DNA of 64,000 nucleotides, taken from Helicobacter sp. 12S02232-10 (GTDB taxonomy: Bacteria; Campylobacterota; Campylobacteria; Campylobacterales; Helicobacteraceae). Under the pieces are notes generated by a model. It saw only the letters and a list, made by a program, of their open reading frames with translations, had not been told where the DNA came from and did not search any database. The stretch lies in assembly GCF_002272895.1 (NCBI RefSeq), contig NZ_MLAQ01000004.1:1-64000 (forward strand), in the 5' to 3' direction. Shown piece by piece: positions 1 to 9,031 of this stretch (the stretch's first letter is position 1; each line of letters opens with the position of its first letter). The translations under genes and the position numbers were made by a program.

Positions 1-18
1 CAGTTATTAAAATCTTCT
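1..18 (-). ncRNA. Probable tracrRNA 5' end (runs off the left edge)
   Basis: On the minus strand the sequence AGAAGATTTTAATAACTG matches the plus-strand form of the CRISPR repeat with a single difference. That is what the anti-repeat of a type II tracrRNA looks like, because it must pair with the crRNA repeat read from the minus strand. A good -10 box sits directly upstream. The RNA continues to the left of the window, so its hairpins and terminator cannot be seen. It could also be a degenerate terminal repeat, but the promoter placement favours tracrRNA. Confidence 0.55.
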
Positions 19-40
19 GTGTGTATTATAGCATATTTTT
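19..40 (-). promoter_or_regulatory. Promoter for the probable tracrRNA
   Basis: The minus strand has a perfect TATAAT at 30-25, preceded by ATGC, and about seven bases later the anti-repeat begins near position 18. An initiation site there would start the RNA at the first base of the anti-repeat. Campylobacterota housekeeping promoters usually lack a conserved -35 box, so the missing -35 is not a problem. Confidence 0.5.
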
Positions 41-91
41 TATCATTTTATTCTATGTATATCCCTAATATCAATGATTTGATAGAGGTGT

Positions 92-787
92 ATTTTACCA
101 TAGAAGAATTTAATAACTGCCTAAAACGATTTTCTGCAAATCGCCTACAGGTTACAAATTTTACCATAGAAGAATTTAATAACTGCCTAAAACAAGATTA
201 TCAAGAGGCAAAAGAATTATTGAATTTTACCATAGAAGAATTTAATAACTGCCTAAAACGTGAGATTCAAACAGAAACCGCCGAAATTCATTTTACCATA
301 GAAGAATTTAATAACTGCCTAAAACTCTGCGATGTTCGGTGGTGTCCGATGTGTGATTTTACCATAGAAGAATTTAATAACTGCCTAAAACGTTAGTGCG
401 GTCATTATGCTGGAGGTGCGGATTTTACCATAGAAGAATTTAATAACTGCCTAAAACAGGAATTCTTTGCTTAAAAAGCTAAAAATCATTTTACCATAGA
501 AGAATTTAATAACTGCCTAAAACAAACCATCTTCTATTTTCCAACGATTTTCTATTTTACCATAGAAGAATTTAATAACTGCCTAAAACAGATTGACAAG
601 CTTTATAACGAAGCAATGGATTTTACCATAGAAGAATTTAATAACTGCCTAAAACTCAAAAAATGTTTAAATGGGCTTGCAGTCCATTTTACCATAGAAG
701 AATTTAATAACTGCCTAAAACAGCTTTTTGCTCTTTCTGATATGCCCTTAAATTTTACCATAGAAGAATTTAATAACTGCCTAAAAC
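92..787 (-). CRISPR. Type II-C-like CRISPR array, distal part: 11 repeats, 10 spacers
   Basis: Eleven identical 36-nt repeats start at 92, 158, 224, 290, 356, 422, 488, 554, 620, 686 and 752, an exact 66-nt period with ten 30-nt spacers. The plus-strand repeat begins ATTTTACCATAG and ends CTGCCTAAAAC. Read on the minus strand it begins GTTTTAGG and ends TATGGTAAAAT, the same ends as the C. jejuni type II-C repeat, so crRNAs are most likely made from the minus strand. The TAAAAT at each repeat end could serve as a -10 box, as described for repeat-internal promoters in this subtype. No spacer could be matched by eye elsewhere in the window. cas9, cas1 and cas2 are not in the window. Confidence 0.97.
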
Positions 788-2524
788 TTTACGGGTGTAT
801 TTACCGATTTCTTCTGATAGCGTTTTTGCATATTCCATATCATCAGTTTTAAAAATTACTTTGTAGGCAACGGTTGCATTGATAATTTTTGCGTCTTCTT
901 TGGAGTAATATTTTTCAATTAATGCATTGCTTTGTGTAATATAAAGTCCCACAATGCCATAACTTCTACAAAGTGCAGGCATTTCAAGTAAGAATTGGAG
1001 TTTTCCAAACCTTACAAACTCATCAAGAATAAAATAAATGCGTTCATTGGGGTCTTTGCTTTCTTTTGTTAAGAGATTTTTAGCAATGGATTCAAGTAAA
1101 ATTCTAATTAAAGGTGCAAGGGTGTCAATATCAGTTTGTGCGATTTTGATATAAAGAGTAATATTTTCTTTTCGCAAATCTTCATATTCAAAACTCATTG
1201 ATGAAGTTGCTTCTCTGACTTGATAACTGGTAAAAACCTGCATAAATCTGCTAAATACAGATTTGATGGAAGCAAACTCATTTTGATTGGCATTTGCCCA
1301 TCTTCTTGCATCATTTCGGATAATTTGGTCTAATAGTTCATCTTGGTTTGCATTTGTTACATCTATATTGTTTTTTACGCCATCATCTTGATTATGAAAG
1401 TTTTTCGGATTATTGATATCTAAATAGACTTGGTCTGCAACTTGGCGATAGAATAGATTTTCTACATCAGCACTTAAATTTAAAACCTTTTCTCCATTTT
1501 CTAAAACAAAATATCCATTTTCATCTGTTTTATAAAGTTCTTTATAATAGGGACTATCAGGGTGGATAAGAGGGCGATAATCCTTAATGGGAGCTGTTGC
1601 AATTTCAAAAAAACTTGATTCATTTTTAGTACATAAATCATAAAGGGCATAAAAGATAAAGAGATTTTTAGCTTGTTGTGTCCAGTGCGGATCTTTGGAA
1701 TCATTATCTGCAAAGATTGTATTAGCAACTTCATCAACAAGCCGTCTTTTTCTGTTGAAGTCAAGTTTTGAAATAATGCGTTTATCGAATGGATTGAATT
1801 TTAAAGAGTTGTCATCGCCTAAGGGATTAAAAACAAAGACTTTATTTTTAAGTGCTTGTTGTCTGTATCCTGCTGTCAGGTCGCATAATTCGCCTTTAAT
1901 ATCTAAGATAATGCAACTTGTTTTTAAAGATAATAGGTTTGGAATTGCAACAGCTGCAGTCTTACCGCTTCCAGGCGGGGCGACAATGAGTGTGCATAAT
2001 GGAGCATCATAACATACGGCTTTTTGTGTTCCAAGTTCTTGATAGAGTCCGAGTATAAAACCTTTACCAAAGTTGATTTTCATTGGATTGATGGTTTTTC
2101 TACCTAATTTTAAAACATTAATAAAGCGTTTTAAAAAAAGTTTTGGTTTTAAGATGTTTAATGGATTGAGAAATAAAAAAATATCCTTAAGAAATGTGAA
2201 TGGGTTATAGACATATTTTTCAATATCTTTTCTACTAGCCCATCTAGCTTTGCCGTGTGTTGTTAAATCGCCTTTGCCTGTTGTGAAATAAATCATTGCA
2301 ATAAAGGGTATAAAAGCAAAAATTGCACCCAGATAGACTTCTTTTTTAAAATTTGCATATTCATTGATATTCTCTAAAATCAGTTTTGTAAATTTGTAGC
2401 CTTGCTCAAAGTCTTTTAAATCAAATAAAAACATATTGGCACCTAAAAATATAGGCAGAACCAAAAGAATGCTTAATAAAAAGAAATATGGTTTATATTT
2501 TGGATTATTGATAAGTTTTAGCAT
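770..2524 (-). pseudogene. virD4: VirD4/TraG-type coupling protein, 3' end cut by the CRISPR repeat
   Basis: Coupling proteins are inner-membrane ATPases that bring relaxosomes or effector proteins to the type IV secretion channel. Two N-terminal membrane segments (about residues 13-35 and 62-82), Walker A APPGSGKT (182-189), the LDIKGEL motif (208-214) and a late FILDEF Walker B identify the family. Island sequence codes up to residue 579, ending EIGKYTRK at 788. The last residues (VLGSY) and the stop come from the CRISPR repeat, so the C-terminal region that follows in other VirD4 proteins is absent. Function is doubtful. The start overlaps the end of the mobC-like gene by 7 bases. Confidence 0.9.
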
Positions 2525-3186
2525 TGCTCTTCTCCTCTTAAATTAAAGTTTTCTATATTGTTTTGCTCTGTAAGTGAGTCTTCTTCTAAATCTTTTAAGT
2601 CCTCTTGTTCTAAGTCTTTTTGGACTTGATATTGTTTTAGAGTTTGATTGAGGATTGATTGGTTTTTTGCCATCTCTTTTTCGTATTTTTCTTTGTAGGT
2701 TTCAATGCGTTTTTGAATTTTCTTTTGTTTTTTATTGTCTATCTCTAAATAAAGTAAAAATTTAAGTGTTAATAGTCTTAAATCTTGCAACGCAGTTTTT
2801 GTAGTGATAAGTTCATCAGCAATATTTTTTAAAAATGCATTGTCAATCTTGCTTTCTTCTAAGAATTTATCAAGGTTTAGGTTATAAGCAATTTGATTGA
2901 GATTGGAAAATGTGGTATTTAAATCCATATAGAATTTTTGATTGAAGTTTGTCAATGCAATGATTTTAGTAATACCACTACTATTTTGCAAGCTTTTTTC
3001 TTTCAATAAAGTTTCTAAAAACTTTGTCATCGTAAGATTATTTTCTCTGGATTGTTTTTTAAGATTTTGATAGCTTTCTAAATCCAAAATAAATTTAGTT
3101 TGCTTCCTTGCAACCAATCTGGAAGTCTTGTTGTGATGGCGTGGTCTTTTAATACTGTTTGGATTGTGTTCTGTTTTATTTTCCAT
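2518..3186 (-). CDS. MobC-like relaxosome accessory protein
   Basis: This 222-residue basic protein has an N-terminal stretch (about residues 30-66) with the pattern of a ribbon-helix-helix DNA-binding fold, followed by a segment containing LNQIAYNLN, which resembles the LNQIARNLN motif of MobC-type mobilization proteins. The C-terminal third is highly charged and probably coiled coil. Proteins of this kind bind at the transfer origin and help the relaxase nick DNA; no relaxase gene is present here. It lies between virB11 and virD4, as a relaxosome gene might. An inverted repeat just upstream could be its own operator. The family assignment rests on motif resemblance only. Confidence 0.6.
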   Translation of the reverse strand: MENKTEHNPNSIKRPRHHNKTSRLVARKQTKFILDLESYQNLKKQSRENNLTMTKFLETLLKEKSLQNSSGITKIIALTNFNQKFYMDLNTTFSNLNQIAYNLNLDKFLEESKIDNAFLKNIADELITTKTALQDLRLLTLKFLLYLEIDNKKQKKIQKRIETYKEKYEKEMAKNQSILNQTLKQYQVQKDLEQEDLKDLEEDSLTEQNNIENFNLRGEEQC

Positions 3187-3201
3187 CTTATTCCTTTAAA
3201 T

Positions 3202-3224
3202 CAATCAATTTGATGTATTGATTG
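3202..3224. promoter_or_regulatory. Inverted repeat upstream of the mobC-like gene, possible operator
   Basis: The arms CAATCAAT and ATTGATTG are perfect 8-bp inverted repeats separated by 7 bases. The site lies 16 bases upstream of the start codon, next to the ribosome binding site AAAGGA. Ribbon-helix-helix proteins commonly repress their own genes from such palindromes; that link is inference. Confidence 0.35.
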
Positions 3225-3239
3225 TGTTTTTTATTCAAA

Positions 3240-3281
3240 CTCTCAGATATTGAAACAAGTATTTGTTGAAATATCTGGGAG
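3240..3281 (-). other. Long hairpin between virB11 and the mobC-like gene
   Basis: On the minus strand CTCCCAGATATT pairs with AATATCTGAGAG (one mismatch), and inside it AACAA pairs with TTGTT around a 4-base loop, giving about 17 paired positions. No uninterrupted T-run follows, so it is a weak terminator candidate. It may instead be an RNA processing or stabilising element inside the operon. Confidence 0.4.
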
Positions 3282-3292
3282 ATGTTTATTTT

Positions 3293-4237
3293 TTAAATTT
3301 GCTTCCTCAAATATCTTTTTAAATCTTTTTTTACATCAAGCACATCTTCAATAATACGTTGATTGCCTATTTTTTTAATCTGAATGATGCAATCCATTCC
3401 TGAAATAAAAAAATCAAGCAATGTATTGCTGTCAATATCCTTGCCCCCACCCATTTTTATATTAAGACTGATTGCAAAGATTGCATCTTGCACACTATTG
3501 CTATGGAGTGTTGATATCATTCCGCTATGTCCTGTATTTGCAAGTCTTAAAAACAACGATACGTTTCTGGTATCAATCTCTCCAAGCAATATTCGTTGAG
3601 GCGACATTCGCATAGCATCATTTAAGGCGTTTTCATAGCTATAGTTTGTATTTTCATTTTTACCTACAAGAATGGAGACTAAATTAGGGTTTTTTAGATG
3701 TAATTCAGGACTATCTTCAATTGTGATGACTCTTTCATTGATGGGTATTTCTTCAATCAAGCAATTGACAAAGCTTGTTTTACCGCTTGCTGTTCCTCCA
3801 CTCACTAAGATATTTTTACCAAGATTAGAAAGTTGCAAAATATCGTTGTAACTGATATTTTTCTGGGTGACTTTCTCTCCTAGACTAAAAGCTTGAATAC
3901 TGAATTTGTTTACACTTGGCACACGGATACACACAGCAATATGATTGTTTGATGTGATGCTCGGATGGAGTGCATTGACCCGATATCTTGTATTTGGAAT
4001 ACTGCAGGATAGATGGGGGACTTGTTTATTAAAATATAAATTTCTGTAATTGGCTAATTGCTCACAAAGAATCATTAAAAATCTCTCATCAAACGCTTCG
4101 CATTCTACTCTTTCATATTCTGAACCACGCACTAAGAACATCTCTTTTTCACGATTGAAAATAACTTCATTGATATCTTGCTTCAAGTAAGGATTGAGTT
4201 TTTCTGTTAATACCTGTAAAACCTTAGAAACAGTCAT
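3293..4237 (-). CDS. virB11: VirB11 family secretion ATPase
   Basis: VirB11 forms a hexameric cytoplasmic ATPase ring that powers pilus assembly and substrate passage. At 314 residues this is a usual family length. Walker A GGTASGKT is at residues 147-154, the Asp box TIEDSPEL near 172-179, Walker B RILLGEI near 215-221 and the His box TGHSGMISTLHSNS near 235-248. One oddity is GEIDTRN after Walker B, where most relatives have GE(L/I)RG, so the arginine directly after the motif is replaced by aspartate. Its start overlaps the end of the preceding small gene by one base. It appears intact. Confidence 0.93.
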   Translation of the reverse strand: MTVSKVLQVLTEKLNPYLKQDINEVIFNREKEMFLVRGSEYERVECEAFDERFLMILCEQLANYRNLYFNKQVPHLSCSIPNTRYRVNALHPSITSNNHIAVCIRVPSVNKFSIQAFSLGEKVTQKNISYNDILQLSNLGKNILVSGGTASGKTSFVNCLIEEIPINERVITIEDSPELHLKNPNLVSILVGKNENTNYSYENALNDAMRMSPQRILLGEIDTRNVSLFLRLANTGHSGMISTLHSNSVQDAIFAISLNIKMGGGKDIDSNTLLDFFISGMDCIIQIKKIGNQRIIEDVLDVKKDLKRYLRKQI

Positions 4238-4545
4238 TAGAATTCCCCTCTCTGATTTTTGTTTTTATTTAAATCACTGATTTGATTTTGAACTCTTTGC
4301 AGATTTGCAATTTTAGTTTCAAGCTTTTTTTTGATATTTTTAATCTCTTTTTCTAACCTGTGGTATTGATTTAACAGCTTTTGATTAGGCAAGTTGCTTT
4401 GCTCTAAAAGATTATCTACAATGGTTAATTTGATTTCTTGGGTATTGTTTTCCATAGGGTCTCCTTGATTGGTTTTTTCTTCTGTCTTTTTATTTTTATT
4501 GTCACTATTTGGATTTGTCTGTGTTTTTATATTGTCTGTTTCCAT
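4237..4545 (-). CDS. Small charged coiled-coil protein of the transfer operon
   Basis: The ATG at 4545 is preceded by AAAGGATAAAA, a good ribosome binding site, and gives about 102 residues; a longer reading frame upstream to 4656 has no comparable signal. The first third is Asn-, Thr- and Lys-rich. The rest, from about residue 50, is a probable coiled coil rich in Leu, Lys and Glu. No membrane segment or signal peptide is visible and no family is recognised. It ends overlapping the virB11 start, so the two are translationally coupled. Confidence 0.6.
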   Translation of the reverse strand: METDNIKTQTNPNSDNKNKKTEEKTNQGDPMENNTQEIKLTIVDNLLEQSNLPNQKLLNQYHRLEKEIKNIKKKLETKIANLQRVQNQISDLNKNKNQRGEF

Positions 4546-4633
4546 TTTTATCCTTTTATTTGAGATTGCAAAGAGTTGATATCTGATTGCTTTTGTTATT
4601 TGTGATATTGGACGTAATATGTATTGCCATTCC

Positions 4634-5251
4634 TTACATTCCCATACCAAAACCATTGGATTTTGGTTTTTTATTGAAACTCTGTTGTTTTACCTCTTTT
4701 TTGGGTTCGTTTGAAGTTATTGACATTTCCTTTGTTTTGGCTATTGCTTCATAATGCCTTGCTACCAAAGGATTTTTAAATTGCATTCTCTCATTAAGAT
4801 TTCGATCAGAATAAAATGTTATAATTTGACTCTCAAAGAGGGAAAGTGGCAGTTGTCGCCCTCCTCTTTGATTTATAATGTCTGCTATTGTCCTAAACCT
4901 TACCCCCTCTTGATTTTCCCACTCATAGATTTTTGCTCCTTTTTCATCAATCAAAGGTTCTTTAAACAGTTTGATGTATTCTCTGATGGATTTACCTAAG
5001 TTCAATAATTCTTCAATCCTAATTTACCCTTGTGACCCTTCTTCCAAGTGCAACTTAATGTGTTCGGCACCCATTCCTTTATCTCTTCTGGTATCGTGAT
5101 ATCCCTTTACATACATCACAACTTCTTCAATGATGGCTTCTTCAATGAGTTCGATATCACTTTTGTTTTGTGCATCTTTGGTATGCACAGGCGTTGCCTT
5201 TTTTTCATTAAAAGTCACGTTATAAATCCCTGTTTGTTCTTTTTGATGCAT
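4634..5251 (-). pseudogene. Paralogue of the 202-residue island protein, broken by an in-frame stop
   Basis: The first part (5251-5024) encodes the same N-terminus as the intact gene at 6390-6998, up to GSQG. There a TAA codon stands where the intact copy has CAT (His). Translation of the same frame beyond the stop resumes the match (ELLNLGKS and IREY) and continues to the shared C-terminus KPKSNGFGMGM at 4634. There is no frameshift, so one nonsense codon separates the halves. The downstream half begins with an ATG at 5005 and could be made alone if a ribosome binding site serves it. The middle (RQLPLSLFESQ) differs from the other copy. Confidence 0.8.
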
Positions 5252-5260
5252 TGTTACTCC

Positions 5261-6337
5261 TTACATTTCCATACCAAAACCATTGGATTTTGGTTTATTA
5301 TTGAAACTATGTGATTTTTGTTGTGCTATTTGTTTGGATTTTTCTTTAGAAGCAGATAGCTTGATTTCATTTTTTATGTTTTGGATTTGATAAAATCTCT
5401 CTTCATAAATCTTTTTTTCTTCTACGACTAAGTTTTTGATTGTTTCAAATAATTGTATTGAATGAAGAGATTTTAGATTTTCTTTTTTAAAATCACCATT
5501 TTTAAAATCTTTTATTACTCGATAAAAGTAGTTATCTTCTATATCTACTAAACCATAATATGTTTGAATATTGCCTTTGGAATCTGTGTATTTTCCTTCT
5601 CTGTATATCCTGTCTATAAGGGCTTCTTGATTGCAAAAATATAGAGTGTTTTTCAGATAATTTTCGTAGTTTTCTTTTGCAGGAGTAGTGTCTTTCATTT
5701 CTTGAATCCAAGCTTTATACCTTTGATAGGATTCTTTAGTATCATTTTCACAAAAATATTGATTGTCTCCAAAGAGATATTTATCATAATCGACAAGCCG
5801 TGTAAGTGCATTTAGTTTGCCGGCTATATAATAGAGTTTTTCAAAATTTTGTTCGCTATCTTCTTTGTTCCAACCGGCATAAAAATTTAAGACTTCAAAA
5901 AGCTTTTGTTCTTTTTTAAGCTCTTCCTTAGGGTAATTTTCATATTTTTTCAGATAGAAGAGTTGATAAATATCACATAATTCTTGTTTAGCAAGAAACC
6001 CATCTGTAGTTTCTGTAGTTTTTCCACAATGTTTTTCTTTTAATAAATCTAATTCTTTATTGATTTGGCTTTTTGCAATTTCTTCTTTTGGGATAGAATT
6101 TGCTTTAAAATATTTTTCATATAAAGGGGCAATCTCTTTTTTGAGATTGTCTATTTCTTCAAAGTATTTATCTATTTCAGAATCACTAAGTTTTATCCTT
6201 GTATTAATTTTTTGTGCTTCATCTTTACTAAAAATATCTGGTTCGCTTACATACAGTTGGTAAAGGTTATCGACAGGTTTAAATCTCTCATAAAGCTTAT
6301 CTACAAGCAATTGGTCTGTTTCATTCATTTTATACAT
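5261..6337 (-). CDS. Unknown transfer-island protein with the shared C-terminal tail
   Basis: A 358-residue soluble, highly charged protein (many Lys, Glu and Tyr), mostly predicted helical, with no signal peptide, membrane segment or recognised domain. The start ATG at 6337 follows AAAGGACC at good spacing. The last residues, SFNNKPKSNGFGMEM, are nearly the same as the ends of the two neighbouring paralogues although the rest of the protein is unrelated. The tail is positively charged and lies at the very C-terminus, where many type IV secretion substrates carry their export signal; that function is inference. It sits between the two copies of the paralogous gene. Confidence 0.75.
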   Translation of the reverse strand: MYKMNETDQLLVDKLYERFKPVDNLYQLYVSEPDIFSKDEAQKINTRIKLSDSEIDKYFEEIDNLKKEIAPLYEKYFKANSIPKEEIAKSQINKELDLLKEKHCGKTTETTDGFLAKQELCDIYQLFYLKKYENYPKEELKKEQKLFEVLNFYAGWNKEDSEQNFEKLYYIAGKLNALTRLVDYDKYLFGDNQYFCENDTKESYQRYKAWIQEMKDTTPAKENYENYLKNTLYFCNQEALIDRIYREGKYTDSKGNIQTYYGLVDIEDNYFYRVIKDFKNGDFKKENLKSLHSIQLFETIKNLVVEEKKIYEERFYQIQNIKNEIKLSASKEKSKQIAQQKSHSFNNKPKSNGFGMEM

Positions 6338-6389
6338 TTTGGTCCTTTGTGTTGATTTTATTATTGATTTGAGTGTTCATTGTTACTCC

Positions 6390-6998
6390 CTACATTCCCA
6401 TACCAAAACCATTGGATTTTGGTTTTTTATTGAAACTCTGTTGTTTTACCTCTTTTTTGGGTTCGTTTGAATTTATTGATATTTTCTTTGTTTTGGCTAT
6501 TGCTTCATAATGCCTTGCTACCAAAGGATTTTTAAATTGCATTCTTTCATTAAAATTTCTATCAGAATAAAATGTTATAATTTGCTCGTGGGTGTAAGTT
6601 GGTAAATCAGTGCCACTGCCCACTCTTCCTATTACAACTCTGAATCTAATTTTTTCTTGATTTTCCCATTCATAAATCTTTCCGCCTTTATTATCGATAA
6701 ATGGCTCTTTAAATACTTTGGTATATTCTCTGATAAAATTTCCTAGATTTAATAGCTCTTCAAGTTTGATATGCCCTTGTGAATCGGGTTCTAAATGCAG
6801 TTTAATATGCTCTGCACCTCTTCCTTTGTCTTTATTGGATAAATGATATCCCTTTACATACATCACAACTTCTTCAATGATGGCTTCTTCAATGAGTTCG
6901 ATATCACTTTTATTTTGTGCATCTTTGGTATGCACAGGCGTTGCTTTTTTTTCATTAAAAGTCACGTTATAAATGCCTGTTTGTTCTTTTTGATGCAT
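6390..6998 (-). CDS. Unknown 202-residue island protein (intact copy)
   Basis: This is the intact member of a small family with three copies here: this one, the nonsense-broken copy at 4634-5251, and a fragment beside the CRISPR array near 16,395-16,500. The N-terminus has TGIYNVTFNEKK, then an acidic helix and VVMYVKGYH. The middle has FIREYTKVFKEPF and KIYEWENQE, and the end is KPKSNGFGMGM. No domain is recognised. The strong conservation of the N- and C-terminal parts between copies, at DNA level too, suggests a recent duplication. The start ATG follows AAAGGAAATACCA. Confidence 0.8.
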   Translation of the reverse strand: MHQKEQTGIYNVTFNEKKATPVHTKDAQNKSDIELIEEAIIEEVVMYVKGYHLSNKDKGRGAEHIKLHLEPDSQGHIKLEELLNLGNFIREYTKVFKEPFIDNKGGKIYEWENQEKIRFRVVIGRVGSGTDLPTYTHEQIITFYSDRNFNERMQFKNPLVARHYEAIAKTKKISINSNEPKKEVKQQSFNKKPKSNGFGMGM

Positions 6999-7013
6999 TG
7001 GTATTTCCTTTGT

Positions 7014-9011
7014 TTATGGTGTAGGTAGGATATAGTTTTGAATAGAAACACAGGAATGTCCGCCAGATTCAAGCCAATCTTCCCTCCAAAAATTCCATTC
7101 ACTGCATATCCCCTTACTAGGTCTGTAATATTTCGTAATAAAATCCGTAAATTCTTTTGATTGTTTTGTAGTATTGTTATCAGCGTCTTTATAAAAGCCT
7201 TCATTAGCTTCATAAAATTTCATATAGTTTGCATCAAGGTTCAATTCATTTTTAATGAGAGTTGTATTTCGATCAATTGTTTTGATTTTTTTGGAAACAT
7301 AGTAGATGCTTGCTTCTTTCTCATCATCTTGTTTGGGTCTTTGATAACCTACGGTTATTCCCGTATTGGTGGTTTTATAAGTGGTTTTCCATTGAGTCGT
7401 TTTGTAGCCGTTGTTAAAATAATTTGTTCCACTCCTGTGCCTGTACTCTCCCCACGCCCCACAACTTTTGCACCAATATCTTTCACTTTTAATCCAGCTT
7501 CCCAATAATGCTTCTTTTATCTCAAAATCATATGTCCCATTCATATCCCCTTTTTCTGTTGCTCCTGCTGTCTCATTATTAGCCAGCTTGATATAAGGCA
7601 TAGTGATTCTTCCGCTCTTACCTTGATCATTGCTATAATCACAGCCTGTAATATCATAATAACTCCCTGCAATATTGTCATAAGCTTTGATTTGAGTTCT
7701 TCTGTAAGCTTGCAGATTAGGATCGTCCATTTCCCAAGCTCCACAGGAATATTCCTGATAACCAAATTCATATGGCGAATAAATGCCGTGATTGATATAG
7801 ATTTTTTGATTGGTTTTTGGATCAATGTAATATTGATTCACCATTCTTTTAAGCTTTTTATTCTTGTCATCTTTTTCATAACTAATCAATTCTTCTTGTA
7901 CGTTCATATAATCCCCGCAATCTGCGGCTGTATGGATCAATCCGTCCATTCCTCTAAATAGGATTTGTGTTTGAAACATTAATGCTTGTCCTCCCCCATA
8001 ACCTTTGTTATCGGTAATTTGTAATTTGCATTTGGAATCATCTTTATATAAGGGAAAACGATAAGCATCGCCTTGCAAATCCACACAACCTCCGATATTT
8101 TGAGTTTGATTTTCTTTATCCACATAATAAAATTGCGTTTGTTTGATAGCAACTCCGTCATTAAAGTCATAGCGATATTCACATTTAGTATCATCTCTTT
8201 GAGCTTTCAGAGGCAAGCAATTCCCATCTTTATCTACAACAGATAAACTCATACTGTTAGTTCCGTCATATTGTGGAGCCTTGCAATATTGTGCTGAATA
8301 GTTTGAAGCTCCTCCTGCATCTCCTTGTGAGTTATCTCCTGGCACAATCACAGGATTGTTTAATCCATCAGACCCGTTATTTAAACCATTTGAAGGAGGA
8401 AAATAACTGCTACTACCATTTCCGAAGTCACTGCTTGTATTTGATGTAAAAGGGCTGGCAGTGGGGTCATAACTGCTGCTTCCTGCACTTTGTGATCCAG
8501 AACTATTGCTGTTAGTGCTGCTGTTACTTCCTGAACCTGTCACAATCCCTGAGCCTTTTTTCTTATAATCTTCTACATTTAATCCTAATATTTGAGCGAT
8601 TTCTTCTTGATTCTCTCCTGCTAAAATCAATTTGGAATTTTTAGGCAGTCTTTTAGCTTTTTTGGTTTCTTTAATGACTGATGGCGAGGATTGGAGATTG
8701 TGTGTTTGGTTTTTGTAATTGATTTGATTGATTACAAATGCTACATTTTTTCTGGTCTTATCTGCACTATAGGTTCCTATAGCAATTGCAGGATAAACTT
8801 TATTATTAAAAACGACTTTGCCTCTTAATGTCCCTTGTTTCTTACTTAAATCAATGTTTTTATCTGTAATAATCATTAATGCAAAAACAGAATTGAATAT
8901 ACCTGTTAAAGCAAACAAACAAAGGATTTTAAACAATACATTTTTGAATTGTTGGTATTGCTTGCATTGCTTTTGAGTTGTTTTGATGGTCATATCTGTT
9001 ATTCTTGTCAT
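7014..9011 (-). CDS. Large secreted cysteine-rich protein of the transfer operon
   Basis: About 665 residues from the ATG at 9011, which has AAAGGA eight bases upstream; a TTG 15 bases further up lacks such a signal. An N-terminal hydrophobic segment (KILCLFALTGIF, then SVFA) looks like a signal peptide. Next come a globular part, a linker rich in Ser, Asn and Gly (about residues 150-240), and a long C-terminal region with many cysteines (QYCKAP, GGCVDL, AADCGDY, YSCGAW, RYWCKSCGAW, HSCVS) suited to disulfides in the periplasm or outside the cell. Position just after virB10 suggests a pilus-tip, adhesin or mating-pair stabilising role, but no homologue is recognised. Confidence 0.75.
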   Translation of the reverse strand: MTRITDMTIKTTQKQCKQYQQFKNVLFKILCLFALTGIFNSVFALMIITDKNIDLSKKQGTLRGKVVFNNKVYPAIAIGTYSADKTRKNVAFVINQINYKNQTHNLQSSPSVIKETKKAKRLPKNSKLILAGENQEEIAQILGLNVEDYKKKGSGIVTGSGSNSSTNSNSSGSQSAGSSSYDPTASPFTSNTSSDFGNGSSSYFPPSNGLNNGSDGLNNPVIVPGDNSQGDAGGASNYSAQYCKAPQYDGTNSMSLSVVDKDGNCLPLKAQRDDTKCEYRYDFNDGVAIKQTQFYYVDKENQTQNIGGCVDLQGDAYRFPLYKDDSKCKLQITDNKGYGGGQALMFQTQILFRGMDGLIHTAADCGDYMNVQEELISYEKDDKNKKLKRMVNQYYIDPKTNQKIYINHGIYSPYEFGYQEYSCGAWEMDDPNLQAYRRTQIKAYDNIAGSYYDITGCDYSNDQGKSGRITMPYIKLANNETAGATEKGDMNGTYDFEIKEALLGSWIKSERYWCKSCGAWGEYRHRSGTNYFNNGYKTTQWKTTYKTTNTGITVGYQRPKQDDEKEASIYYVSKKIKTIDRNTTLIKNELNLDANYMKFYEANEGFYKDADNNTTKQSKEFTDFITKYYRPSKGICSEWNFWREDWLESGGHSCVSIQNYILPTP

Positions 9012-9031
9012 TTCTTTTCCTTTCAAGTCTT

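Noticed and set aside
19-852. ORFs of 125 and 78 codons across the left CRISPR part, repeating FTIEEFNNCLK
   Set aside because: They arise because repeat plus spacer is 66 nt, a multiple of three, so the repeat is translated in one frame. No independent start signal or protein family supports a gene.
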